Positions 43,955 to 52,752 are shown, counted from the stretch's first letter. The stretch is DNA of 64,000 nucleotides from Dehalococcoidia bacterium (GCA_022827095.1 JAJDTP010000005.1:730961-794960); one strand, 5' to 3'. Numbers and translations are program-made. Notes: generated from the letters alone by a model not told the origin.

Positions 43955-45076
43955 TCAGTCGCCTCCTTTGGCGGGATAACCCGTAACCAACCAATCGGGT
44001 CCGATGGACTCCGCAGTCACGCGGTCAAGGCGCGACACGTCGGCCATCGTGGTGGCGCCGTTTCCTTCGATCGGCGAGCGTGCGGCCGCGCCCCCGATCA
44101 GAATGGGTCCAATGAAGACAGCGAATTTATCGATGAGACGGGCGTCGAGCAGAGCGCCCAGCACACCCCCGCCGCCTTCGACCATAATGCTGACCACTCC
44201 CTGTTGACCCAGATGTTCAAGCAACCCGGACAGGTTCACGCGGCCGTCGGTTCCGGGGAAGGAAAGCACCTCAGCGCCCGCATCCTGGAGCGCCGCCCTG
44301 CGAGACGAGTTGGGGTCGCCCGCCGTGGCAATCAACGTACGACCCGGCTGGCGCAGCATACGCGCTGTCGTCGGCGTGCGGGCGTCACTGTCGACGACGA
44401 TCCTAATGGGCTGCAAGTTGATCGGGAGCGTCGCGCCATCGTCGTCACGGGCAGTCAACTGCGGATCATCTGCCAGGGCCGTGCCGATCCCCACCATGAT
44501 GCCGTCCAATTCTTTCCTCATTTGCTGGACTCGGGAACGGGCGTCAGGTCCGGTGATCCACTGGGAGTCTCCGGTGCGGGTGGCTATCTTGCCGTCCAGG
44601 CTCATGGCGAATTTGGCCACCACAAAAGGCAATCCGGTTGTGACGTGCTTGGCAAAGGCTTCGTACAACAACGCCGCTTCCGGATCTGCGCGATGCTCCA
44701 CATCCACCCCGGCGGCACGAAGCGCGGCCGCGCCTCCTCCGGACACCCGCGGGTTGGGATCGGTGGCCGCGTAAACGACACGGACTATGCCCGCATCAAC
44801 GATGGCATTGGTGCACGGGGGAGTCCGACCGAAGTGACAGCAGGGTTCCAGGGTGCAATAGAGCGTCGCCCCGGCAGCGGCCGGGCCGGCCTGTTGCAGC
44901 GCGCCGATCTCCGCGTGAGCCTGACCGGGAGGAAGCGTGAAACCCTCGCCCACCACGCCGCTGTCGCCAACTATCACTGCCCCGACGGCGGGATTTGGGC
45001 TGGTGGACCCCAATGCTGACTGGGCCAGGGCAATCGCCCGGGCCATCGGGTCGTCGGGCGTGGACGGGGCAGTCAC
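43955..45076 (-). CDS. ribD: Bifunctional riboflavin deaminase/reductase RibD
   Basis: Deaminates the pyrimidine intermediate from GTP cyclohydrolase II and then reduces its ribosyl chain. The N-terminal deaminase has the Zn site HAEIGAL and TLEPCCHFGRTPPC; the C-terminal reductase has AKFAMSLDGKIATRTGDSQWITG and VEGGGGVLGALL. The 373 residues match the normal length. GTG 45076 overlaps the dcd stop (GTGA). Second gene of the dcd-rib segment. Confidence 0.95.
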   Translation of the reverse strand: MTAPSTPDDPMARAIALAQSALGSTSPNPAVGAVIVGDSGVVGEGFTLPPGQAHAEIGALQQAGPAAAGATLYCTLEPCCHFGRTPPCTNAIVDAGIVRVVYAATDPNPRVSGGGAAALRAAGVDVEHRADPEAALLYEAFAKHVTTGLPFVVAKFAMSLDGKIATRTGDSQWITGPDARSRVQQMRKELDGIMVGIGTALADDPQLTARDDDGATLPINLQPIRIVVDSDARTPTTARMLRQPGRTLIATAGDPNSSRRAALQDAGAEVLSFPGTDGRVNLSGLLEHLGQQGVVSIMVEGGGGVLGALLDARLIDKFAVFIGPILIGGAAARSPIEGNGATTMADVSRLDRVTAESIGPDWLVTGYPAKGGD

Positions 45077-45651
45077 GGCACGCCGGGCCCGGAGAAATCC
45101 CGGTGAAAGCGGCTGGCCGTGGGACCGGATTGCCCCTGGTAACGGCTCCCGAGTTCCGGGGAACCGTAGAGCCGCTCCGCCGGCGTGGTCAACTGCAGGA
45201 AGGATATCTGGCCGATCTTCATGCCGCAGTACAGGGCGATGGGCAGGCGCGCGACGTTGCTCAATTCCAGCGTCAGGCGACCACGCCAGCCGGGGTCCAC
45301 GAAGCCGGCGGTGCTGTGGATGAGCAGCCCGAGGCGTCCGAGGCTGCTTTTGCCTTCCAGTCTGGCGACAAGATCGTCAGGCAATTCGATATGCTCGAGG
45401 GTGCTGCCCAGAACGAATTCCCCCGGATGAAGCATGAACGGCTCGCTGTCGGCGATGGTGACTTCTTCCGTCAGGTTGTCCAGAGGCTCCCGCACGTCGA
45501 TGTACGGTTGGCGGGAATTCGAAAACACCAGGAACCGGCTATCCAGGTGCAGGTCGATGCTGGCGGGCTGGATGTCGGCATCGTCGACGGGTTCGACCAC
45601 GATGCGCCTTTCGGCGATCTGGCGGCGGATGCTGTGGTCGCTGAGAACCAT
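45073..45651 (-). CDS. dcd: dCTP deaminase
   Basis: Deaminates dCTP to dUTP, supplying thymidylate synthesis. The 192-residue protein carries VLSDHSIRRQI at its start, QPASIDLHLDSRFLVF, the active-site region GKSSLGRLGLLIHSTAGFVDPGW and TLELSNVARLPI. I use ATG 45651 because family members begin this way; a GTG at 45660 overlaps the upstream stop and is an alternative. It overlaps ribD at its other end by GTGA. Confidence 0.93.
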   Translation of the reverse strand: MVLSDHSIRRQIAERRIVVEPVDDADIQPASIDLHLDSRFLVFSNSRQPYIDVREPLDNLTEEVTIADSEPFMLHPGEFVLGSTLEHIELPDDLVARLEGKSSLGRLGLLIHSTAGFVDPGWRGRLTLELSNVARLPIALYCGMKIGQISFLQLTTPAERLYGSPELGSRYQGQSGPTASRFHRDFSGPGVP

Positions 45652-45656
45652 CGAGG

Positions 45657-46439
45657 TCACTTCAGCTCGTACACGCCGGAGATGCTGACGGTGACCGCGA
45701 CTTCGCCGGATGAGATCGGCGTATCGAAACCGGCAGACTCGTCCCGTACCAGCGCGGCGGCGAAGGGAACCTGTCGCCCGCCAAAATCGCCTTCGGACAC
45801 TACCTTGAGGTCTCCCAACTCGCGGCCGGAGAACTCAGCCAGCTGGGATGCTTTCTCCCGCATGTCGTCAACGGCATCTTCACGGGCGGATTTTTCCAGT
45901 TCAGTCGTGTCGGAGACACCAAAATTAAGGCCGTTGAACACGAGGTGATCCCCACCGGCGGCGATGGCGTCGTCAATAACGGACGCAGCCTTGTCGATGT
46001 CGCGGACGGTAACTGACAGGCCGTTGCTGACGGTATAACCGATTTGGTCACGGCCATCCGGCCCGTACTCATACTCGGGATGGATGCGGAAATGGCTGGT
46101 GGCGATGTCAGAGTCCAGGATCCGATGGCGCTTGAGGGAAGCCCGCACGTCAGTCATGGCCTCTGCTGCGGTTTCACGGGCATCCGCCACAGTGTCGTCG
46201 GTGACCGATACCGCTAACGAGAGCCTTACGAGATCCGGTGCAGCGCTGGCACTGCCAAACCCCGTCACCATGATGGCATCAAATGGGTATACGGCCGCCT
46301 GGGATGCCGGGTTGAAGGCGCCGCTCACCGATCCGCCGGACAAGGATGCCGCGGGCGTTGGGAAACTGCACGCCGCCATGAGCATCGCGAACAACGCGAC
46401 CGCAAGAATTATAAGCGTACCAATGGGTGCCTTATTCAT
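45657..46439 (-). CDS. SIMPL-domain (DUF541) lipoprotein
   Basis: A 260-residue exported protein with a lipoprotein signal (hydrophobic stretch then lipobox LMAAC) and a SIMPL/DUF541 domain over residues 55-255. Family features are the ITVTG-like start IMVTGFGSASAAPDLVRLSL, the helix rich in Ala, Glu and Arg, and the GYTVSNGLSVTVRDIDKA segment. The biochemical role of this family is not well defined; members sit in cell envelopes. Upstream neighbour of dcd on the same strand. Confidence 0.86.
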   Translation of the reverse strand: MNKAPIGTLIILAVALFAMLMAACSFPTPAASLSGGSVSGAFNPASQAAVYPFDAIMVTGFGSASAAPDLVRLSLAVSVTDDTVADARETAAEAMTDVRASLKRHRILDSDIATSHFRIHPEYEYGPDGRDQIGYTVSNGLSVTVRDIDKAASVIDDAIAAGGDHLVFNGLNFGVSDTTELEKSAREDAVDDMREKASQLAEFSGRELGDLKVVSEGDFGGRQVPFAAALVRDESAGFDTPISSGEVAVTVSISGVYELK

Positions 46440-46454
46440 GGGCTGTTCTCTTTC

Positions 46455-47693
46455 TCATCCCTGGAAGTTTACCCGGCCTCCGAGGAGAGCCCGGGCCATC
46501 ACGAATTTGTGGATCTCTGAAGTGCCGCCCCCGATGCGGGCATGGCGGAGCATGTGATACCAGTGGGCGATGGGCAGGTCCAGGGTTTCGCCCATACCGC
46601 CGAAGACCTGCATGATTTTGTCGATGCTGCGCCAGCCCCATTCGCCGGCCGCGTACTTGACCATCGACGCCTCCACGCGAACGTCTTCCCCGGCGTCGGC
46701 GCGGGCCGCGGTTTCGCGGGCAACCGAGCGGAGGGCGATGATGTCCATGTACACGTCGGTCAGCATCCACTGGATGGCCTGGCGATCAGCGATGGGCCGT
46801 CCGTAGGTCACCCGCTGTTGTGACCACTCGATCGCCATTTCCAGCGCGCGGGTCAGGATGCCCAGCGCCATCGCGCCGCGCAGCAGCCGGTCGTGATGGA
46901 CCAGCCATTGCTGTCCCAGGGTGAACCCGCCGCCAACCTCGCCGAGGACCTGGGCCTGGGGCACACGCACGTTGTCCAGGTGGATGTAGTGCTGTTGAGC
47001 CTTCGTGGGCACGATCCAGACGCGGATGGGTTCGAAAGTAACGCCGGGCGTTGGGTTGTCTATGATGAACATCGTGATGCCGCCGCGCTGCATCTTGTCC
47101 GGATCCGTGACAGCCTGAACCAGGAGGAAGTCAGCCGATGCGGCTCCGGAGATGAACATCTTGGTGCCGTTGAGAACCCAGTCGTCGCCGTCGCGCACGG
47201 CGCGGGTTTGCATCATGCCACCGGGGTCGGAGCCGGCCTGCGGCTCGGTTTGCCCAAAGGAGTAGTACAGATCGCCGTTTATGGCCGGGTAGAGGTACTT
47301 CTGCTCCTGCTCCGGCGTGCACGCTCCGATCATGAACATGGGGACCGGCGAGGTAGGAAGGTGAACGATGCTGCGGTGCACCTCCTCTTCCAAAACCAAA
47401 TGCCCCAGGGCTCCCATGCCGCCGCCACCATACTCCCCGGGCACGAAAGACGTGTAGATGCCAGTCTGCTTGGACACGTTGTTCAGGCGGCCCCACTGGT
47501 CCGCGGACAGTGTGCCCAACACACCCGGTACGGTTTCAAGGACACCACGCGGAGCCCCGTTTTCCGGTTCGCCTTCCTGGGGAGGGTGGGCCAGATACTC
47601 GGGTTCCAGCGGCAGGCACTCGTCCCGGATGATCTGGCGGACGGTGTTTTTGAGAGCGTCAAGCTCGGGAGGCAAACCGATATCCGGGGTCAT
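46455..47693 (-). CDS. Acyl-CoA dehydrogenase
   Basis: A flavoprotein of 412 residues that introduces a double bond into acyl-CoA, with electrons passed to ETF. The mid-domain has FGQTEPQAGSDPGGM and WVLNGTKMFISGA; the C-terminal helical domain has HDRLLRGAMALGILTRALEMA, FGGMGETLDLPIAHWYHMLR and the terminal RIGGGTSEIHKFVMAR. Substrate range is unclear; the pattern resembles acyl-CoA dehydrogenases from CoA-transferase-linked catabolism. AGGAG lies 6 nt before ATG 47693. Confidence 0.92.
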   Translation of the reverse strand: MTPDIGLPPELDALKNTVRQIIRDECLPLEPEYLAHPPQEGEPENGAPRGVLETVPGVLGTLSADQWGRLNNVSKQTGIYTSFVPGEYGGGGMGALGHLVLEEEVHRSIVHLPTSPVPMFMIGACTPEQEQKYLYPAINGDLYYSFGQTEPQAGSDPGGMMQTRAVRDGDDWVLNGTKMFISGAASADFLLVQAVTDPDKMQRGGITMFIIDNPTPGVTFEPIRVWIVPTKAQQHYIHLDNVRVPQAQVLGEVGGGFTLGQQWLVHHDRLLRGAMALGILTRALEMAIEWSQQRVTYGRPIADRQAIQWMLTDVYMDIIALRSVARETAARADAGEDVRVEASMVKYAAGEWGWRSIDKIMQVFGGMGETLDLPIAHWYHMLRHARIGGGTSEIHKFVMARALLGGRVNFQG

Positions 47694-47728
47694 GCTTTCT
47701 CCTGGGGGTACGAGCGGCACATGCTCAA

Positions 47729-47757
47729 GGGGCGGGCAGTCGGTCTCTTGCCGCCCC
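47729..47757. repeat. GGGGCG-core hairpin, copy 5 (shorter stem)
   Basis: GGGGCGG pairs with CCGCCCC (7 bp) around a 15-nt loop, between the acyl-CoA dehydrogenase and the small exported protein gene. Looser than the other copies. Confidence 0.5.
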
Positions 47758-47798
47758 GTGTTCAGGCGCTCCGACGATCATACCGACGTCGGAATTGC

Positions 47799-48005
47799 CT
47801 AATGGAACGGGCAGGCGTATTTCAACGCTTCCAGCGCGGGGTTTTCGTTCGCGGCGGGGGCCAGGCGCGCCACTTGCTCGCCGTCCCTCAGTGGCGGCGG
47901 CGCGGAGGTCGCCGCAACGACTTCCATAACCGAGCCCACCGTCCCAAGCAGGATGGCCCCGGCCAGCACGACGATGATGCCGATGCCTACCGTTTTTCGT
48001 TTCAT
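47799..48005 (-). CDS. Small membrane or exported protein, 68 aa
   Basis: A 68-residue protein starting MKRKTVGIGIIVVLAGAILLGTVGSVM, an N-terminal membrane segment preceded by positive residues, then a soluble tail of about 40 residues with a single Cys near the end. The composition and a plausible start make it likely real, but the ribosome-binding site is weak and I do not recognise a family. It could be a signal-anchored peptide. The 5' part of the gap to selA has no other gene. Confidence 0.5.
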   Translation of the reverse strand: MKRKTVGIGIIVVLAGAILLGTVGSVMEVVAATSAPPPLRDGEQVARLAPAANENPALEALKYACPFH

Positions 48006-48172
48006 GGTATCCAGTCCCAACTGGACATCGCCTGCCCTGTTTGAACCGTCCCTATCATAGCGCATCGAGATGGCAACCGGAACGACCTGCGTCAACGCGG
48101 ATCGGCTCCAGATGCCCATCGATGCCGTTCCAGCCGGCTTCAGAGTTTCGAGGCGGCGGGTCGAGGGCGAGG

Positions 48173-48181
48173 TGGTAGAAT
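48173..48181 (+). promoter_or_regulatory. Extended -10 promoter for selA
   Basis: TGGTAGAAT fits the extended -10 pattern TGnTAnAAT, 53 nt upstream of the selA start. It has the same form and distance as the nuo promoter. Confidence 0.5.
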
Positions 48182-48234
48182 ACCAACCGACAACGGGGCT
48201 AGCCGCGGGTGGCCCCCGAATTTGTGGCCTACAG

Positions 48235-49617
48235 ATGACTACCGTTTCAGAACTCCGCAACCTTCCCAGCGTCGAGCGCGTGGTCAACGGCGAATCGCTT
48301 GAGTCCGCCGTGCAAGCTCACGGGCGGGAAATGGTGGTGGAGCTAACCAGGGAAGCGTTGGAAGGTGCCCGGAAGCGTGTGCTTGCGGGAGGCTCCGCGC
48401 CGGGCGGCGACGAGATTGCCGAAGCGGTATTGTCGCTGATGGCAAACTTGACCGAGCCATCGCCTCGCCCGGTCATCAATGCTACGGGCGTTGTCATCCA
48501 CACCAATCTGGGTCGCGCACCGCTGAGCGATGCCGCTCTGGCCGCCGCCGACGCCGTGGGACGGGGGTACTCCGACCTGGAAATCGACCTGGGAACCGGA
48601 CGGCGCGGGTCGCGGCAAGCGCATCTTCAATCATTGCTGCGACGGATCACCGGGGCCGAAGCGGCGCTGGCGGTGAACAACAACGCATCCGCCTTGCTGC
48701 TGGGCCTGTCCGCATTGGCGGCAGGCCGCGAAGTCATCGTAGCCCGAGGCGAAGCGGTGGAGATTGGCGGCGGATTCCGGATTCCGGACGTGCTGCGTCA
48801 AAGCGGATGCACGCTGGTGGACGTGGGTACCACCAACCGGACCTACGTGCGGGACTACGCCGACGCGATGAGTGACCAGACCGGTGCTTTCCTGAAAGCG
48901 CACGCCAGCAACTTCAGGGTAGAGGGGTTCACCGCGTTCGTTGATGAGCTCGACCTGGTGGCGCTGGGCGAGACGTCAGGCGTCCCGGTGCTTCACGACG
49001 TCGGCAGCGGCGCGTTGCTACCCACGGAGCGATACGGACTGGTTCATGAACCAACCCCGCAGGAGAGTGTCAACGCGGGTGTTGGGCTCGTGTTTTTCTC
49101 CGGCGACAAACTACTCGGCGGCCCTCAGGCGGGCATCGTCGTCGGCAAGCGTGATCTGGTCGCGCAGCTGGAGCGGCACCCGCTGGCGCGCGCGGTCCGG
49201 ATCGACAAGATGAGCCTGGCCAGCCTTACGGCTACGCTGGCGCATTATGCGATGGGAGAGGCGGAAGCCAAGGTTCCGGTCTGGCGCATGATTTCCGCCA
49301 ACGCCGCCGACGTGCGGTCTCGAGCTGAACAATGGTGTGCGACTCTGGCCGCCAACCGGGTCGCGGCGCGTGTCGAGCCGGCTCGCTCGGCAATCGGCGG
49401 GGGGAGCCTGCCCGGCGAAACGCTGCCATCCTGGGCACTGACGATTGATCCGCCTGCTGGTCATTCCCCGGAATCGATATTGTCCGCGTTGCGCGAGCAG
49501 CCGACCCCTGTGATCGCGAGGATCGAAGAGGACGCAGTACGGCTGGATCCCAGAACCGTGTTGCCAGAGCAGGACGGCGACACGATTCAGGCACTCACGG
49601 CAGTTATGGCGCGGTGA
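48235..49617 (+). CDS. selA: L-seryl-tRNA(Sec) selenium transferase SelA
   Basis: SelA converts seryl-tRNA(Sec) to selenocysteinyl-tRNA(Sec) using selenophosphate and pyridoxal phosphate, and is the bacterial enzyme needed for selenoprotein synthesis. The 460-residue protein has RNLPSVERVV at its start, RPVINATGVVIHTNLGRAPL, the AALAVNNNASALLLGLSAL segment and SGDKLLGGPQAGIVVGK with the PLP Lys (about residue 292). Its presence shows that the organism has the machinery to decode UGA as selenocysteine. ATG 48235 opens the conserved region. It is 43 nt from the next gene and heads a four-gene run. Confidence 0.95.
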   Translation: MTTVSELRNLPSVERVVNGESLESAVQAHGREMVVELTREALEGARKRVLAGGSAPGGDEIAEAVLSLMANLTEPSPRPVINATGVVIHTNLGRAPLSDAALAAADAVGRGYSDLEIDLGTGRRGSRQAHLQSLLRRITGAEAALAVNNNASALLLGLSALAAGREVIVARGEAVEIGGGFRIPDVLRQSGCTLVDVGTTNRTYVRDYADAMSDQTGAFLKAHASNFRVEGFTAFVDELDLVALGETSGVPVLHDVGSGALLPTERYGLVHEPTPQESVNAGVGLVFFSGDKLLGGPQAGIVVGKRDLVAQLERHPLARAVRIDKMSLASLTATLAHYAMGEAEAKVPVWRMISANAADVRSRAEQWCATLAANRVAARVEPARSAIGGGSLPGETLPSWALTIDPPAGHSPESILSALREQPTPVIARIEEDAVRLDPRTVLPEQDGDTIQALTAVMAR

Positions 49618-49660
49618 GAGCCAAGCAGGACGCGTCGTTCGAACAACTTAGAGGCAGAGC

Positions 49661-50416
49661 GTGTCGGATTTTCTTTTGGTACACGGAGCCGGGCAGGGAG
49701 CGAAGAGTTGGGGCAAGGTCTGGGGCCACATGACGGCGCCGGAACAGCACCCGCCCCCGCTTTTTCGGGCTCGGCAATCGGTTCGGGTGCGGGCTGTGGA
49801 TCTGCCCGGCCACGGAGCGGACGCCGCCGCTGACGCCAGCATGATCGACCTGGCGGAAGCGGCGAAGTCGGTGGTGCGTGTCGTCGAGCAGGAGAACTTT
49901 ACGGACTACACGCTGGTTGGCCATGAACTGGGCGGGACAGTGGCCCTGCAAGCGCTGAGCGAATTGCCCCGGGCTCCCCGGCGGATTGTGCTCGTGTGCG
50001 GCATTGTGCCGGCCCCCGGACAACCCGCCGTCTCCATGTACCCGGCCCCGGTGAGGCTGATCGTCCGAATGTGCAAGACCATGGGCGCGCTCATCGGTCG
50101 TGACGTCCCGGCGCCTGCGGAGGCGATCAATCGTTACCGTTGTGGCGGATTGGAACCGATGGACCGGGTGCAGACCATCGGCCATTTCGGACCACTGCCC
50201 CTCAGGATGCTCACCGAGCCGATCACTCTAAGCTTGGAGTCACTCCTCTGCCCGGTGACGTACGTGGTGCTCACCGACGACCGGTTGATCAGCGCCAGCC
50301 GGCAGCAGGCGATGGCAGAACGCCTGCCCGGCGCCACGGTGGTGCAATTGGACTCGGGACATCAGGTTACCGTGCAGCGGCCGCGAGAACTCGCCGAAGC
50401 GCTGTTGGCGGCGTGA
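49661..50416 (+). CDS. Alpha/beta hydrolase-fold protein lacking the nucleophile Ser
   Basis: A 251-residue alpha/beta hydrolase-fold protein. DFLLVHGAGQGAKSWGKVW matches the oxyanion-loop start, VDLPGHGAD the next strand, and LDSGHQVTVQRP the terminal His. The nucleophile elbow reads LVGHELGG, where other members have GHSxGG, so the usual Ser is Glu. A hydrolytic triad is therefore unlikely; it may be a lyase-like or binding protein. The start is GTG 49661. It lies between selA and an EndoQ-like gene, 1 nt from the latter. Confidence 0.83.
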   Translation: MSDFLLVHGAGQGAKSWGKVWGHMTAPEQHPPPLFRARQSVRVRAVDLPGHGADAAADASMIDLAEAAKSVVRVVEQENFTDYTLVGHELGGTVALQALSELPRAPRRIVLVCGIVPAPGQPAVSMYPAPVRLIVRMCKTMGALIGRDVPAPAEAINRYRCGGLEPMDRVQTIGHFGPLPLRMLTEPITLSLESLLCPVTYVVLTDDRLISASRQQAMAERLPGATVVQLDSGHQVTVQRPRELAEALLAA

Positions 50417-50417
50417 C

Positions 50418-51653
50418 ATGGCCGCCCGCTCGGCCGGTTCCTTCGTCGCCGATCTGCACATCCATTCGCCGTACGCCTTTGCATGCAGTAAGTCCCTGAC
50501 GCTGGACAATCTGGCGTCCTGGGCACGGCGGAAGGGCATCGATCTGCTGGCGACGGGCGACTTTACGCATCCCCGGTGGGCGGACGCCTTGGACACAAAC
50601 CTGGAAGAGTGCGGTGACGGCCTCTACCAGTACGAAGGCATCAGGTTCGTGCCCGGCACCGAGATCAGCTGCGTGTACCGCCAGGATGGCCGCACTCGCC
50701 GCATTCACCTCCTGGTACTAGTGCCGACCCTGGACGCCGCGGCCGCGTTCACTGGCCGATTGCAGGACTACGGCAAGCTGGCGAGTGACGGCCGACCCAC
50801 GGTCAGTCTGTCTGCCTGGCAACTGCTGGAAACGGCTTTGGACTGTTGTCCTGAATCGCTCGTAATTCCGGCGCACGCCTGGACCCCATGGTATGGAGTG
50901 TACGGCTCGAAATCTGGGTTCGACAGCCTCGACGAATGCTTCGGCGACTTGGCTCCGATGGTCCGAGCCGTGGAAAGTGGCCTCTCCTCGGATCCTGCAA
51001 TGAATCGCCCAGTCCCGGAGTTGGCCCAACGGTCGGTAGTCTCGTTTTCCGATGCCCACTCGCCGGCGAATCTGGGTCGGGAAGTGACCGCGTTTTCCGG
51101 GCCGTTGACGTGGGAAGGGTTGACGACCGCAGTCAATGCAGATGGCGTCGCCTACACGGTCGAGTTTTACCCGGAAGAAGGAAAGTACCATTACAGCGGG
51201 CACCGAAAATGCGGCGTGGCATACGGCACCGCCGACCTGGAGCGAAACGGGCCCGAGTGCCCGGTATGCGGCCGGCCGCTGACGTTGGGAGTGCTGCACC
51301 GGGTCAACGAGGTTTCCGGCAGTAAGACTGTTGATGGATTGGAACCGGACGCCGACGGCTTCATTCGCGGCGGTGAAGGTTCGCCGTACGCAAGGCTGAT
51401 CCCGCTGCGGGAAATTATTGCCGCGGTTAAAGGCGTAGGCGTCAACACGCGCACGGTGATGCGGGCGTATTCGGCCATCACGGACGCGATCGGGAGCGAA
51501 CTGGATGCGTTGCTGTGGGCTTCCGCGCACGACCTGGAAGCAGTCACAGAAGAGCCAGTTGCTCGGGCGATTTTGCAGGCCCGGACTGGACGTGTGCAAA
51601 TTACCCCTGGCTTCGACGGGCAGTATGGGTCGGTGTCTTTGCCCGGCCTTTAG
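50418..51653 (+). CDS. Endonuclease Q-like PHP-domain protein
   Basis: A 411-residue PHP-domain protein resembling endonuclease Q, a DNA repair nuclease that nicks at deaminated bases in archaea and some Bacillales. The metal motifs are ADLHIHSPYAFA, ATGDFTHPRW, IPAHAWTPWYG and SFSDAHSPANLGRE. A zinc finger is present in HRKCGVAYG and CPVCGRPLT, and a C-terminal helical part contains a helix-hairpin-helix-like stretch (EIIAAVKGVGVNTRTV). Its own assigned activity is inferred from the family. ATG 50418 starts 1 nt after the previous stop. It shares an operon with selA and rimI. Confidence 0.87.
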   Translation: MAARSAGSFVADLHIHSPYAFACSKSLTLDNLASWARRKGIDLLATGDFTHPRWADALDTNLEECGDGLYQYEGIRFVPGTEISCVYRQDGRTRRIHLLVLVPTLDAAAAFTGRLQDYGKLASDGRPTVSLSAWQLLETALDCCPESLVIPAHAWTPWYGVYGSKSGFDSLDECFGDLAPMVRAVESGLSSDPAMNRPVPELAQRSVVSFSDAHSPANLGREVTAFSGPLTWEGLTTAVNADGVAYTVEFYPEEGKYHYSGHRKCGVAYGTADLERNGPECPVCGRPLTLGVLHRVNEVSGSKTVDGLEPDADGFIRGGEGSPYARLIPLREIIAAVKGVGVNTRTVMRAYSAITDAIGSELDALLWASAHDLEAVTEEPVARAILQARTGRVQITPGFDGQYGSVSLPGL

Positions 51654-51715
51654 TTGGTTTGGGACGATGATGTCCTACTCGTCCGGCGCGATGCGCTTTG
51701 GCCGGCGGGGCTGTT

Positions 51716-51724
51716 TGCTAGAAT
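51716..51724 (+). promoter_or_regulatory. Extended -10 promoter for rimI
   Basis: TGCTAGAAT lies 28 nt before the rimI ATG at 51753. It overlaps an in-frame ATG at 51723, which favours 51753 as the real start. Confidence 0.4.
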
Positions 51725-51752
51725 GGCGCAACCTATTCGGGAAGCGGCGGTT

Positions 51753-52409
51753 ATGGACATAGCTCTGCGCCGGATGCGGGCCGAAGACATCCCGCAGGTG
51801 ATTGAGATCGAACAGGAAGCGTTCTCACCCGGCTGGGTGGGAACACCGTTTCGCCGCGAATTGAACAGCCGCTACACGCGATTTCTGGTGGCATACCACC
51901 CTGATGACGCTGCAGGCGAAGATCGGGACACGATCGTCGCACCGCACCAATCGGGTTCGGCCGACGAGTCGCTGTGGGGCCGGATGCTCACTGGTGTCAG
52001 GTCGGTATTCGGCATGAGGCCGGACAGTGAAGGAGAAGACCTGGCCGGGTACGTCGGCATCTGGCTGCAGGGAGATCAGGCCCACATCACCGAAATCGCC
52101 GTGCGGGAGGAGCTTCGCGGGCGCGGCATCGGCGAACTGCTAATCATCGGCACGCTACGGGTTGCCTACGAGCAAGGACTTGCGGAGGTGACCCTCGAGG
52201 CTCGCGTGTCGAATTTCGTCGCCCAGCGTTTGTACGACAAATACGGCTTCAACGAAGCGGGCATCCGCAAGAATTACTATGCCGACAACCGGGAAGACGC
52301 GGTGATCATGACCACTGATCCCATCCACACCGCCGCTTACCGCGAAAAGTTCGCGACCCTCCAGGACAACTTTCTGACACGTTACGGCGAGATACGCATC
52401 CAGATCTGA
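51753..52409 (+). CDS. rimI: GNAT N-acetyltransferase (RimI-like)
   Basis: A 218-residue GNAT acetyltransferase of the RimI type, which acetylates the N-terminus of ribosomal protein S18 in model bacteria. MRAEDIPQVIEIEQEAFSPGW is the N-terminal substrate region. ITEIAVREELRGRGIGELLI is the acetyl-CoA loop, and FVAQRLYDKYGFNEAGIRKNYY is the C-terminal motif with the active-site Tyr. An insert of about 40 residues, DDAAGEDRDTI onward, splits the N-terminal half relative to E. coli RimI. The last gene of the selA run. Confidence 0.86.
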   Translation: MDIALRRMRAEDIPQVIEIEQEAFSPGWVGTPFRRELNSRYTRFLVAYHPDDAAGEDRDTIVAPHQSGSADESLWGRMLTGVRSVFGMRPDSEGEDLAGYVGIWLQGDQAHITEIAVREELRGRGIGELLIIGTLRVAYEQGLAEVTLEARVSNFVAQRLYDKYGFNEAGIRKNYYADNREDAVIMTTDPIHTAAYREKFATLQDNFLTRYGEIRIQI

Positions 52410-52452
52410 CGGCATAGGGCCGGGACCTGAAGCGCCCAGCTAAACGGCCACC

Positions 52453-52482
52453 GGGCGGCAGAGTTTATAACGTTTGCCGCCC
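52453..52482 (+). terminator. Possible terminator hairpin after rimI
   Basis: GGGCGGCA pairs with TGCCGCCC (8 bp) across a 14-nt loop, 44 nt after the rimI stop. No T-run follows, so termination is not certain. It may be a relative of the GGGGCG hairpins. Confidence 0.4.
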
Positions 52483-52644
52483 GCCCACGCTTCAACTCCG
52501 TCAACGCCGTAACATAACGGACGCTGACGGCCCGCGTCCGCATGATCCGGTTCACACGAGGGCCGGCGTTGGAAGCCGTTGGAGTGCACGGCGCCAACAG
52601 CGTTCGTGCCGTCGGGAATCACGTAACTGTTCAATCTCGCGGGT

Positions 52645-52752
52645 GTCATTGCGAACGAAGCGCGGCGATCTCGTTGGCGTAGGGGAGTCCTTTGAGGCGG
52701 ACATTGCCGCTACGGTGTCGAGATTGCCGCGGCGCTAGCGCCTCGCAATGAC
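52645..52752. repeat. GTCATTGCGA-ended palindromic element (MITE-like), complete copy
   Basis: A 108-bp element bounded by inverted ends GTCATTGCGA and TCGCAATGAC. Internal arms GCGCGGCGATCTCG and CGAGATTGCCGCG are also inverted to each other. It carries no coding capacity. Partial copies occur at 33194-33220 and 35306-35335. The gap 52410-52876 otherwise holds only the rimI-side hairpin and the promoter of the next gene. Confidence 0.78.

Noticed and set aside
42641..45019. 792-codon open frame on the plus strand opposite ribB, ribE and ribD
   Set aside because: Antisense to the riboflavin genes; a by-product of codon bias in GC-rich DNA.
45652..46454. FMN riboswitch ahead of the rib genes
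   Set aside because: Upstream of dcd-ribD there is coding sequence, and no RFN-type conserved blocks were seen there or before the second ribB.
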